From: Ilumatobacteraceae bacterium
GTDB lineage: Bacteria; Actinomycetota; Acidimicrobiia; Acidimicrobiales; Ilumatobacteraceae
Length of the DNA: 42,087 nt
Assembly: GCA_030729045.1 (NCBI GenBank)
Contig: JANQYF010000034.1
Coordinates: 13,831 to 55,917 of the forward strand
Reading direction: 5' to 3'
The position numbers and the translations under genes were made by a program. The notes below the pieces were generated by a model. The model worked only from the letters and a program-made list of their open reading frames with translations. It did no database searches and had not been told where the DNA came from. Below are positions 34,533-42,087 of this stretch, piece by piece. The stretch's first letter is position 1; every line of letters starts with the position of its first letter.

Positions 34533-36037
34533 GCGACAGTGCGTCGAGGAAAGAGCGGTGTTCCTTTTTCAACAGGAGAACCGGCGCGGTACAAGCCCCA
34601 CTCAGTGTCGGCAGGAATGCGACATTGTTCAATGTCTGTTGTCATTCCGATGCGACGCCAAATTTCACGAGCAGTATCAGGAATTGCAGGGAATGCGAGC
34701 AGTGTCACGATGCGTAATGCCTCAAGTGCGTCACCCATCACAGTGTTCAACAGATCACTAGGTTCTGCTTTCCATGGTTCATGATTCTCTAGGTGAGCGT
34801 TGGTGGCACGAATAAGAGACCACGTTGCTTCTAAGGCACGACTTGGTTGAACCAGTTGCCAACAGGCAGACGTTTCTGCAACTGCATCTTTGGCAAATGC
34901 TGCTAACGGACTATCTGGGTTTGGCGCTGTACCAAGACCTGCACACTTCTTGTCAACTACAGATGCAATGCGGGCTGCAAGGTTGCCAAGGTTGTTTGCA
35001 AGGTCAGAGTTGTAGCGCGACACAAGGCCTTCATACGTGAAGTCGCCATCGTTGCCGTATGACGTGTCGCTAAGTACGTAGTAACGGAAACCATCAACGC
35101 CGAATTCATCAACGAGGTCAAGCGGGTTCACCACATTGCCAGATGTCTTTGACATCTTTTCGCCGCCGACAAGTAGCCAACCACCGACTGCGTAACCGGT
35201 TGGTGGTTCAATGCCGGCTGACATCAGCATGGCTGGCCAGTACACATTGTGGAATCGGATGATGTCTTTACCAATGAGATGGTGATCTACTGGCCACCAT
35301 TTGTTGAACTTTTCGTCGTCAGAGCCGTAACCAATTGCGGTGATGTAGTTGGCAAGTGCGTCGAACCACACATAGGCAACGTGCGAAGGGTCAAAAGGAA
35401 GTGGAATACCCCAAGTCAGAGTCTTACGACTGACAGAAAAATCTTGCAAACCTTGTTTGATGAATCCGAGTACTTCATTCACTCGGTGTTCTGGAACTAC
35501 TGCACTTGGGTGAAGTGAGTACCAATCAATAAGGCGCTGTTCAAAGCGTGACAATCGGAAGAAGTAGTTCTCTTCTTCAACATGCTGCACAGGACGCTTG
35601 TGAATTGGGCAATTCTCGCCGTCAAGGTCGTCTTCTGTGTAATACGCCTCGCAGGGGACGCAATACAAACCGCTGTATTTGTCGAGTTCAATGTCTCCAG
35701 CATCAAAACATGCCTGCAGCAACTTCTGTACGCCGACCTTATGGCGAGCTTCCGTGGTGCGAATGAAATCATCATTCGAGATGTTCAGGCGCTTCCATGC
35801 TTGTTGAAACAGTGGTGCGATGGAATCCGTGAATTCTTGTGGGGAAGTACCAGCAGCTTCTGCAGCTTGCTGAATCTTGAGACCGTGCTCGTCTGTTCCG
35901 GTGAGGAAATGCACATCGTCACCGAGAAGGCGATGCCACCTCGCTAATGCGTCAGCGACAATGGTCGTGTACGCGTGACCAAGATGTGGCTGCGCGTTGA
36001 CGTAATAGATCGGAGTGGTGAGGTAGTACTTTGCCAC
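34529..36037 (-). CDS. metG: methionyl-tRNA synthetase
   Basis: 502 residues, short form without the C-terminal tRNA-binding dimerisation domain. Charges tRNA-Met and tRNA-fMet. Motifs: PHLGH (17-21, HIGH-like), a zinc site with Cys126, Cys129, Cys143 and His146 (CVPC...CPIH), and KMSKT (294-298). The anticodon-binding helices fill about 360-500. The start is GTG at 36037, 74 bases from the divergent thioesterase. Head of the metG-tatD-x-ksgA-ispE coupled run. Confidence 0.97.
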   Translation of the reverse strand: MAKYYLTTPIYYVNAQPHLGHAYTTIVADALARWHRLLGDDVHFLTGTDEHGLKIQQAAEAAGTSPQEFTDSIAPLFQQAWKRLNISNDDFIRTTEARHKVGVQKLLQACFDAGDIELDKYSGLYCVPCEAYYTEDDLDGENCPIHKRPVQHVEEENYFFRLSRFEQRLIDWYSLHPSAVVPEHRVNEVLGFIKQGLQDFSVSRKTLTWGIPLPFDPSHVAYVWFDALANYITAIGYGSDDEKFNKWWPVDHHLIGKDIIRFHNVYWPAMLMSAGIEPPTGYAVGGWLLVGGEKMSKTSGNVVNPLDLVDEFGVDGFRYYVLSDTSYGNDGDFTYEGLVSRYNSDLANNLGNLAARIASVVDKKCAGLGTAPNPDSPLAAFAKDAVAETSACWQLVQPSRALEATWSLIRATNAHLENHEPWKAEPSDLLNTVMGDALEALRIVTLLAFPAIPDTAREIWRRIGMTTDIEQCRIPADTEWGLYRAGSPVEKGTPLFPRRTVA

Positions 36038-36111
36038 CTAGACAGGCTACGCCACCACGCTTCTTGTCGTCGGTTCGTTTATTGCAACATTTACTTCGTA
36101 ACCTCGTACGA

Positions 36112-36915
36112 ATGCCTTTCGAGTTCGATAACGCCACACGACCCACCCCGCTTGGCAATGGCGTGTACGACACCCCAGTTGAAGATCGATGGGACATCAA
36201 CGGAAATGCAAATGGCGGATACTTGTTGGCATTAGTTGGCAATGCCATGCGTGCCGAGAGCGGCCGTGCTCACCCCGTTTCTATTTCGATGCACTATTTG
36301 TCGCCAGCACCTGCTGGTCCAGCCACAACAACATGTGAAGTGGTGAAAGCGGGCAGGCGGTTATCAACAGTTGTTGCCTCAATGTCTCGTGATGGTCGTG
36401 ATGTAGTTCGTTCAATCGGAACATTCGGCGATGTTGATGCATCTATTGGTGCACAGTCAAACACATTGGTGATGCCAGACATGGTGGCGTTTGAAGATTG
36501 CCCAACACGCCCGGCAAACCCGGATATGCCGCCAGGTCTCAGTTCGCGTCTCGATATGCGTCTTCACCCTGATGACATCAGTTTCACAACAAATGAGCCT
36601 GCTGGTATTGCGCGCGTGCGTGGGTATTTCACCTTTAAAGATGGTCGCCCCGTTGACACGCTTTCACTTCTCTTGGCAGCGGACGCATTCCCGCCCGTAA
36701 CCTTCAACTTGTTCGGCATGAAGGGGTGGGTGCCCACTATTGAATTCACTGTTCACGTGCGCGGAGTACCCGCACCCGGCCCGATTCTGTGCGAGTTCAC
36801 AAGTGCTCTCACCCAAGGTGGGTACTGGGAAGAAGATGGCGTGATGTGGGACTCTGCTGGCAATGTTGTTGCCATGAGCCGTCAATTGGCGCTGGCACCG
36901 TTGGGTGCAGATTAA
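36112..36915 (+). CDS. acyl-CoA thioesterase-like double hotdog protein
   Basis: 267 residues. Reads as a tandem hotdog (TesB-like 4HBT_3): WDINGNANGGYLLALVGNAM (first hotdog helix), HPVSISMHYLSPAPAGPATTTCEVVKAGRRLSTVVA (beta sheet), and a second unit with TIEFTVHVRGVPAPGPILCEFTS, where GGYWEEDGVMWDSAGNVVAMSRQLAL ends the fold. Such enzymes hydrolyse acyl-CoA; substrate unknown. ATG at 36112; an upstream extension from 36031 overlaps metG. Last 4 bases overlap the convergent HAD gene. Confidence 0.82.
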   Translation: MPFEFDNATRPTPLGNGVYDTPVEDRWDINGNANGGYLLALVGNAMRAESGRAHPVSISMHYLSPAPAGPATTTCEVVKAGRRLSTVVASMSRDGRDVVRSIGTFGDVDASIGAQSNTLVMPDMVAFEDCPTRPANPDMPPGLSSRLDMRLHPDDISFTTNEPAGIARVRGYFTFKDGRPVDTLSLLLAADAFPPVTFNLFGMKGWVPTIEFTVHVRGVPAPGPILCEFTSALTQGGYWEEDGVMWDSAGNVVAMSRQLALAPLGAD

Positions 36916-37682
36916 TAACGTTTGCTGCGTGCGCCCAGTGAGTACGTAATTGCCATACCAATAAGAGCAGCCGTAACTGTCGTTGTGCGTCGAACCAACA
37001 TCTTCGATCGTTGAGCAAACACAACAATCGGCCACCCGCGTGAACGTGCAAGTGCAGACAATTGTGCATCGGGGTTCACCGCAACTGCATTGCCAACAAG
37101 TTCCATCATCGGAACATCGCTCATGGAGTCTGAATACGACCACGAATCTGCCAAGTTGATATTGCGCTCTGCCGCAATGGCAACAATTGCTTCTGCTTTT
37201 CCGGGCCCGTAACAAAAAGGCCCAGCAAGTCGTCCGGTGTAGACACCGTCTTCAACTTCGCCGCGTGTGCCAATGCCGCCAGTCATTTCAAGTGCGATTG
37301 CAAGCGGTTCAACAATTTCAATGGGGGAGGCGGAAACAATCCATGTTTCACGACCAGCATTGCGATGTTGTTCAATTAGCGCCCGCGCTTCAGGACGAAT
37401 CAGACCTAACAGTTCGGGCAACACCACTTCGTTCAACGCCAATAGATCTGACTGTGTAGAACCACCAGCTGCTTCCAAGATGCGCTCACGAACATTTCTG
37501 CTCGATGTGTCACTTGAACCAATGAGACGAAATTTCAAAGCAGCAAATGCATCTGTTGCAAAGTCGCGTGGTCGAATAAGGCCCGCATCGTATGCAGCAC
37601 GACCAAATACAAATGCAGACGAACCGGCAATAAGAGTGCGGTCAAGATCAAAAAATGCTGCTGTCTTGTCAGAGGTGCTCAT
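36912..37682 (-). CDS. HAD-superfamily phosphatase (HAD-IB, SerB-like)
   Basis: 256 residues. HAD motif I FFDLDRTLI (Asp12, Asp14), motif II VSASP, and motif III with the Lys in GKAEAI plus motif IV SDSMSDVPMM. The IB subfamily includes phosphoserine phosphatase and phosphatases acting on lysophospholipid precursors. The C-terminal segment has a weak hydrophobic stretch (TTTVTAALIGMAITYSLGA, about 232-250) that could touch the membrane. ATG at 37682 overlaps the rsmI stop by 4 bases. Substrate not readable. Confidence 0.87.
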   Translation of the reverse strand: MSTSDKTAAFFDLDRTLIAGSSAFVFGRAAYDAGLIRPRDFATDAFAALKFRLIGSSDTSSRNVRERILEAAGGSTQSDLLALNEVVLPELLGLIRPEARALIEQHRNAGRETWIVSASPIEIVEPLAIALEMTGGIGTRGEVEDGVYTGRLAGPFCYGPGKAEAIVAIAAERNINLADSWSYSDSMSDVPMMELVGNAVAVNPDAQLSALARSRGWPIVVFAQRSKMLVRRTTTVTAALIGMAITYSLGARSKRY

Positions 37683-38539
37683 ACTGTCACCGAAATCGCA
37701 TAGACACGTTTGCGTGAAACGCCAAGAGCTGCAGTGACTTCATCAACCGCGCTGCGTTTTGAGATGCCCGCAGATGTACGCGATGCCAATTCGGTACGAA
37801 TGTCGTCATCTGTCACATCAACTGATTCTGCAGTTACTGGTGCAATCACCAATGCATATTCACCGCGGGGTTCAACTGTGCGCGAGTGAATAACAGCATC
37901 ACCAAGCGTGCCACGCCACATGTCTTCATGAAGTTTGGTTAGTTCACGTGCAAGGACCACAAGGCGATCATTGCCGCACACGTCTGCCAAGTCAACCAAA
38001 GTTTTCTCTAAGCGATGAGGAGCCTCATACAAAACAGTTGTGCGGCGTTCACGAGCAACTTCTGTCAGTCGCTCACGGCGTTCACTGCCACTGCGCGGCA
38101 AGAAGCCGTCGAAGGCAATGCGCGCTGTTGGTAATCCGCTCATAGCTATAGCCATAACAAAGGCAGCTGGCCCTGGGGTTGAATGCACGGTGTACCCGGC
38201 ATTAATTGTTGCCCGAACAAGACGTTCACCTGGGTCGCTGATGGCTGGAGTTCCCGCGTCGGAGATCAATGCAACTACTGCACCAGTAGACAAATACGAC
38301 AACACAGATTCGATGGCGTCGTGCTCTGTGTGTTCGTTAGCAACAATCAGTCGTTCGGGTGAAGCGCCAATGCGCTTCAACAACGAGCCACTATGTCGAG
38401 TGTCTTCACAGCAAATGACTTTCGCAGCGCGCAACACTGCCGCACCACGTGGCGACAAGTCTTCAAGGTTTCCAATGGGAGTTGCAACTAACCACAAGCC
38501 CGCGTGAATTGCTGAGGTGACAATGTCATCTTTCGACAC
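37679..38539 (-). CDS. rsmI: 16S rRNA (cytidine1402-2'-O)-methyltransferase RsmI
   Basis: 286 residues from GTG at 38539, usual length. Tetrapyrrole-methylase fold with GLWLVATPIGNLEDLSPR, VICCEDTRHSGSLL, VALISDAGTPAISDPGERLV and TPGPAAFVMAIAMSGLP, which are diagnostic. It 2'-O-methylates C1402 in the ribosomal P site with SAM. The GTG is preceded by GAGGTG at a good spacing; the ATG at 38638 would overlap DUF192 by 113 bases. The C-terminus (about 240-286) is the winged-helix-like tail. Confidence 0.93.
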   Translation of the reverse strand: MSKDDIVTSAIHAGLWLVATPIGNLEDLSPRGAAVLRAAKVICCEDTRHSGSLLKRIGASPERLIVANEHTEHDAIESVLSYLSTGAVVALISDAGTPAISDPGERLVRATINAGYTVHSTPGPAAFVMAIAMSGLPTARIAFDGFLPRSGSERRERLTEVARERRTTVLYEAPHRLEKTLVDLADVCGNDRLVVLARELTKLHEDMWRGTLGDAVIHSRTVEPRGEYALVIAPVTAESVDVTDDDIRTELASRTSAGISKRSAVDEVTAALGVSRKRVYAISVTV

Positions 38540-38888
38540 GGCGCACCTCGACTTCGTCACCAACACGCAAGTTCCAGCGTTCAAATGAACCAGCGGCAGC
38601 TTCAATAATGAGTGCTGAAGAAGGAATGCGAGGACCAACTCGCCACGGTTTCATGGTTGCAGTCTGTATCACGATGTTGTTCGAAGCAACGTAAGCAACA
38701 TCAATTGTTGCTTTCATGCCAATGGTGTGCACCCAATTGCATGGTTCAAGCACAAGTGGTTGTTCAATAACAGCAACACCCGTTAGGCCACGACGTCGTT
38801 GAGAGCGTGTAACGGTACGAACGCCAGCTGCTAACACATTGCCTTTGCTGACAAGCCAGATGGGCTCGAGTTCTTGTGGTGCACTCAT
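38526..38888 (-). CDS. DUF192 family protein
   Basis: 120 residues. DUF192 proteins are small beta-rich, often secreted, with unknown role. The match is the block CNWVHTIGMKATIDVAYVA with a conserved Met-Lys, followed by KPWRVGPRIPSSALIIEAAAG and a final valine-rich strand. No signal peptide is visible here, so it is probably cytosolic. A strong GGAGGT ribosome-binding site lies 4 bases before the ATG. It overlaps rsmI by 14 bases. Confidence 0.88.
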   Translation of the reverse strand: MSAPQELEPIWLVSKGNVLAAGVRTVTRSQRRRGLTGVAVIEQPLVLEPCNWVHTIGMKATIDVAYVASNNIVIQTATMKPWRVGPRIPSSALIIEAAAGSFERWNLRVGDEVEVRRVER

Positions 38889-38908
38889 GGTGACCTCCGT
38901 GTCGCTAC

Positions 38909-40006
38909 CTATACGTTAAAGCGGAACTCGGTGACGTCGCCGTCAACAAACTCGTATTCTTTGCCTTCAGAACGGATCTTGCCGACATCTTTGGCTGCAT
39001 TCCATGATCCGAGCTCGATGAGTTCATCCCAGTGGATGACTTCGGCACGAATAAACCCGCGCTGAATATCTGAGTGAATCTTGCTTGCACAAACAGGGGC
39101 TTTGTCACCTGCGTGGAATGTCCATGCACGTGTCTCTTTTTCGCCAGTAGTGAAATAGGTGCGCAAGCCGAGCAAATGAAATGCCGAGCGAACCATCTTT
39201 GTCAGCGCGCCTTCACCAAGGCCGAGCGCCTCGAGCATCTCGGCACGGTCTGCTGGCTCAAGTTGAGCTGCTTCTGCTTCAATTTGCACGCTCATGCCGA
39301 GCACTTCAATTTCGTGCTCCTGAACTGAACCTGGAGGGCACAGTTCTGCACGAACACGAGCTTCCATTGCCGGAATCGTGTCGAGTTCGTTTTCGCCAAC
39401 GTTGACTACAGCAAGTACGCGACGATTAGTAAGCAAGAAGTGAGGCGCAAGTGCTTCGCGGTCATCTGCTGACATTCCTGCTCGGTACAGCGGCAAGCCT
39501 TCAGCCAATGCGTCGTACGCACGTTGCAACAATGCAGCTTCTTCTTGGTTGCCCTTATCAACGCGTGCAGTTTTACTGACTCGCTTGAGGCGTGTTTCCA
39601 CTGTCTCTAAGTCAGCAAGTGCAAGTTCAAGTTCAACAATGCGCAAATGTTCAAGCGGATCATCAGGGCCCATGACGTCTGGGTCTTTGAATGCGCGCAA
39701 GACGTACACAATTGCGTCAACTTCACGAATGTTGGCCAGGAACTTGTTGCCAAGACCTTCGCCCTTGCTTGCGCCCTCTACAAGGCCACCAATGTCGACC
39801 ACTTGAACCGCTGCATGCACAATGCTTTTTGTCTTCGACATTTCTGACAAAGCAAGCAGGCGGTTGTCTGGCACTTTGGCGATTCCGATGTTCGGATCCT
39901 TCGTGGCAAAGGGGTAGGGAGCAGCCAAGGCCCCGCCACCCGTGAGTGCGTTATAAAGCGAGGACTTGCCCGCATTGGGGAGACCGACGAGACCGAAACA
40001 TTCCAT
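38909..40006 (-). CDS. ychF: redox/ribosome-associated GTPase-ATPase YchF (OLA1)
   Basis: 365 residues. P-loop GLPNAGKSSLYNALTGGG (8-25), switch region YPFATKDPNIGIAKVPD, VDIGGLVEGASKGEGLGNKFL, the altered G4 motif (NVGEN) that favours ATP, and a C-terminal TGS domain (FFTTGEKETRAWTF, GFIRAEVI). Universal; binds ribosomes and affects stress response. ATG at 40006. It is divergent from the suf operon, 108 bases away. Confidence 0.97.
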   Translation of the reverse strand: MECFGLVGLPNAGKSSLYNALTGGGALAAPYPFATKDPNIGIAKVPDNRLLALSEMSKTKSIVHAAVQVVDIGGLVEGASKGEGLGNKFLANIREVDAIVYVLRAFKDPDVMGPDDPLEHLRIVELELALADLETVETRLKRVSKTARVDKGNQEEAALLQRAYDALAEGLPLYRAGMSADDREALAPHFLLTNRRVLAVVNVGENELDTIPAMEARVRAELCPPGSVQEHEIEVLGMSVQIEAEAAQLEPADRAEMLEALGLGEGALTKMVRSAFHLLGLRTYFTTGEKETRAWTFHAGDKAPVCASKIHSDIQRGFIRAEVIHWDELIELGSWNAAKDVGKIRSEGKEYEFVDGDVTEFRFNV

Positions 40007-40114
40007 GAGGGGATTGACGCTATCTGTGTGGGTTACCGCCTGGGGATTGTTACTATGGCCGTAGTGTTAATAGCCCCTGGGGAATCCGGTGGTTAGGAAG
40101 CGAAGGAATCCCAT
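40007..40114 (+). promoter_or_regulatory. divergent ychF/suf intergenic region
   Basis: 108 bases between divergent starts, the likely site of the suf promoter. A nearly palindromic CCCCTGGGG lies at 40074-40082. An AAGGA ribosome-binding site (40103-40107) precedes sufB by 7 bases. I see no convincing promoter boxes or Rrf2/SufR-type operator. Confidence 0.3.
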
Positions 40115-41515
40115 ATGACCTCATTTGATCTTGATCTCAGTAAGTACAGCCTCGGTTGGAGCGACGAGATCGAATATGCCTTCGAACCTGTCAAAGGCCT
40201 TAACCAGCGCGTCGTAGAGCAGATCTCATGGTGGAAGGGCGAGCCGAAGTGGATGACACAGTTGCGTCTTCGCAGCCTCGGAATTTTTGATCGCAAGCCA
40301 ATGGCTCCGTGGTTTGCCACAAACATGCCCGATATCGATTTCCAAGACATCTTTTATTATTTGAAGCCAGCAACGGAACAAGTTGATGAGTGGGATGACT
40401 TGCCAGAGCAAATGAAGCTCACATATGAGAAGTTGGGAATTCCTGAAGCTGAGCGCAAATACCTCGCTGGTGTTACTGCTCAATATGAATCTGAAGTGGT
40501 GTTCCACAGAAACCGTGATGAATTGTCAGAACAAGGAATTTTGTTCTGCGACATGGATACCGCATTGCGCGAATACCCAGACCTTGTGAAGCAGTACTTC
40601 GGCACTGTTATTCCTCCCGGCGACAACAAGTTCTCTGCACTGAACACATCTGTATGGTCCGGCGGATCATTCATTTACGTTCCGCCAGGCGTCGAATGTG
40701 AAATGCCATTGCAGGCGTACTTCCGCATTAACTCAGAGAGCGCTGGTCAATTCGAGCGCACACTGATCATTGCGGACGAAGGTTCGAAAGTGCATTACAT
40801 CGAAGGCTGCTCAGCCCCAGTATGGACAAAAGACTCGTTGCACTCTGCTGTTGTTGAGATTGTCGTAAAGCCAAGCGCACACGTGACCTACACAACTATT
40901 CAGAACTGGTCTCCAAACGTGTACAACCTTGTTACCAAGCGCGCTCGCGTTGAAGCAGAAGGCCACATGGAGTGGATTGATGGAAACATCGGTTCAAAGC
41001 TCACCATGAAGTACCCAAGCGTGTACTTGATGGGACCAAAGGCCACTGGTGAAGTCTTGTCTGTTGCGTATGCAGGTGCTGGTCAGCATCAAGATGCAGG
41101 CGCAAAGATGGTGCACGCAGCTCCAGAGACCACATCAAAGATCGTGTCGAAATCAATCAGCAAAGACGGTGGCATCACTGCATACCGCGGCCTTGTTCGT
41201 ATTGACGAAGGTGCATACGGCTGCAAGAGCCACGTTCAGTGTGATGCATTGATTCTTGACGACCAAAGCGAAAGCCGCACATTCCCATACATGGAAGTGG
41301 GCGCAAAAGACGCAGAGATCGGTCACGAAGCAACAGTGTCAAAGATTGCCGACGAGCAGTTGTTCTATCTCATGAGTCGTGGACTCACTCAAGAAGCAGC
41401 CATGAGCATGGTGGTGAACGGATTCATCGAACCCGTTACCCGCACATTGCCAATGGAATATGCAGTTGAGTGGAGCCGCCTCATTGAATTGCAGATGGAA
41501 GGTTCCATCGGCTGA
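40115..41515 (+). CDS. sufB: Fe-S cluster assembly scaffold protein SufB
   Basis: 466 residues, full length. SufB with SufC and SufD builds Fe-S clusters on the SufBCD scaffold. Landmarks: SLGWSDEIEYAFEPVKGL start, FIYVPPGVECEMPLQAYFRINSESAGQFERTLIIADEGS, YIEGCSAP (Cys region), TIQNWSPNVYNLVTKRA, and the C-terminal GHEATVSKIADEQLFYLMSRGL with GFIEPV. ATG at 40115 with a good ribosome-binding site. It heads a plus-strand operon continuing to sufD. Confidence 0.97.
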   Translation: MTSFDLDLSKYSLGWSDEIEYAFEPVKGLNQRVVEQISWWKGEPKWMTQLRLRSLGIFDRKPMAPWFATNMPDIDFQDIFYYLKPATEQVDEWDDLPEQMKLTYEKLGIPEAERKYLAGVTAQYESEVVFHRNRDELSEQGILFCDMDTALREYPDLVKQYFGTVIPPGDNKFSALNTSVWSGGSFIYVPPGVECEMPLQAYFRINSESAGQFERTLIIADEGSKVHYIEGCSAPVWTKDSLHSAVVEIVVKPSAHVTYTTIQNWSPNVYNLVTKRARVEAEGHMEWIDGNIGSKLTMKYPSVYLMGPKATGEVLSVAYAGAGQHQDAGAKMVHAAPETTSKIVSKSISKDGGITAYRGLVRIDEGAYGCKSHVQCDALILDDQSESRTFPYMEVGAKDAEIGHEATVSKIADEQLFYLMSRGLTQEAAMSMVVNGFIEPVTRTLPMEYAVEWSRLIELQMEGSIG

Positions 41516-41533
41516 TTACGCCGTGGGTCCATC

Positions 41534-41872
41534 ATGTCAATGCGCACAGAATGCAAGCACTTTGAAAGTCGCACGTATGCGACCGGAGATGCTGTACGAA
41601 AGTGCAACCTTGACAAGGCTCCTGATGCGCCATGGCGTTGTCCGGAACCATGTGATGGGTTCGAACGTCGCCTAGCTGATGTTGCGTGGGCACACGGAAG
41701 TGTTGTTCCGCCACCAACACCACGCGAAGTTCCTGGCCTAGACGATGGGTCAGCAGCAGCTGTTCTTGACGCAGCAGAAGAGATCATCAACGCCATGGGT
41801 GCTTCGATCTTGGAACAAGTAGAAAAAGAAAAAAACGCTAAGCCCCGCTGGTGGCGACGCAAGAAGTCCTAA
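41534..41872 (+). CDS. small four-cysteine protein in the suf operon
   Basis: 112 residues, not recognised. Cys7, Cys24, Cys36 and Cys40 (TECKHF, VRKCNL, WRCPEPC) suggest zinc or Fe-S binding. The rest holds a Pro-rich link (VVPPPTPREVPG), a short helix (SAAAVLDAAEEIINAMG) and a basic Lys/Trp tail (KPRWWRRKKS). It lies 18 bases after sufB and 12 before sufD, so it is co-transcribed. No Shine-Dalgarno is strong; an in-frame ATG 6 bases later is possible. A role in cluster assembly is a guess from position and cysteines. Confidence 0.72.
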   Translation: MSMRTECKHFESRTYATGDAVRKCNLDKAPDAPWRCPEPCDGFERRLADVAWAHGSVVPPPTPREVPGLDDGSAAAVLDAAEEIINAMGASILEQVEKEKNAKPRWWRRKKS

Positions 41873-41884
41873 GAGAAAAATCAC

Positions 41885-42087
41885 ATGAACGCAACCCCCG
41901 CAATAGTCATGCCAAGCACTGACGAAGAAATCTGGCGCTACAGCCGCATCGCCGAACTTGATATGTCTGCATACAAGCACGGACATCTGCGCACCGAAAC
42001 TGTTGGTGCCGATTCCGTTCGCGTCACCGAGTCATTGGCTGGCATCGCCATGACTTCAAACCCAGACATTTTCGCTGAACTCAACGG
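41885..42087 (+). CDS. sufD: SufD (FeS assembly protein), N-terminal fragment cut by window edge
   Basis: 67 codons are visible. The N-terminus reads PSTDEEIWRYSRIAELDM, matching the SufD start (PS...EEWRY...); the conserved beta-helix core lies outside the window. SufD pairs with SufB and SufC in the scaffold complex. ATG at 41885, 12 bases past the small cysteine protein. Assignment relies on the N-terminal motif and operon position. Confidence 0.86.
   Translation, partial: MNATPAIVMPSTDEEIWRYSRIAELDMSAYKHGHLRTETVGADSVRVTESLAGIAMTSNPDIFAELN

Overview
The window looks like chromosomal DNA of an actinobacterium, most likely class Acidimicrobiia and plausibly a freshwater Ilumatobacteraceae-type (acIV) lineage. 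The evidence is the gene order metG-tatD-x-ksgA-ispE-bS22-tRNA(Gln)-glmU-prs-rplY-pth-mfd-(lipoprotein)-mazG-eno-ftsB // DUF501-ppx. I recall this order from Mycobacterium (about Rv1007c to Rv1026), where it is nearly collinear. The short bS22-type peptide and the 4-base start/stop overlaps also fit Actinobacteria. Base composition is close to balanced rather than high-GC, and TTG/CAA-type codons are common. The lineage call is an inference from gene content, not a tree.

Layout. 1-7191: the start of an M1 aminopeptidase (-), then a PfkB sugar/nucleoside kinase and queF (+), two crotonase-family genes (- and +), a large secreted Ca-binding-type protein (-) divergent from a secreted subtilisin-like protease (+), and a small basic protein. 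7188-9216: rimJ-like acetyltransferase, ppx/gppA and DUF501 (-). 9220-20457: a molybdenum-hydroxylase (form II CO dehydrogenase-like) region. It holds coxG, a mocA-like gene, an XdhC pair, coxE (VWA) and coxD (MoxR) as maturation genes, then an FAD oxidoreductase, an SDR and a Dabb protein, then coxM, coxS and coxL. An NlpC/P60 gene lies inside it on the other strand. 20548-30541: a housekeeping run on the minus strand (ftsB, eno, mazG, PpiC lipoprotein, mfd, pth, rplY, prs). 30612-36037: glmU-N, tRNA-Gln, bS22, ispE, ksgA, a small membrane-anchored protein where rpfB usually lies, tatD and metG. 36112-40006: a thioesterase, an HAD phosphatase, rsmI, DUF192 and ychF. 40115-42087: a suf Fe-S assembly operon (sufB, a four-cysteine small protein, sufD start).

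How the parts work together. The cox structural genes would build a Mo-MCD/[2Fe-2S]/FAD hydroxylase. CoxD, CoxE, the XdhC proteins and MocA would mature and load its molybdenum site, and the membrane-tailed CoxG would connect it to the membrane. CoxL carries AYRGAGR, not the AYxCSFR of proven CO dehydrogenases, so the substrate is not fixed by sequence. The housekeeping genes form overlapping translationally coupled runs (for example metG/tatD and mfd/pth).

Most notable: the cox region sits between ftsB and DUF501, which are normally adjacent; the rpfB position holds a small membrane-anchored double-psi-barrel-like protein; GlmU has only its uridylyltransferase half; a 30-residue bS22 ribosomal-protein-like gene is present; and a four-cysteine protein lies between sufB and sufD. 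I saw no CRISPR array, insertion sequence, prophage or plasmid origin. No stretch longer than 300 bases lacks a gene.
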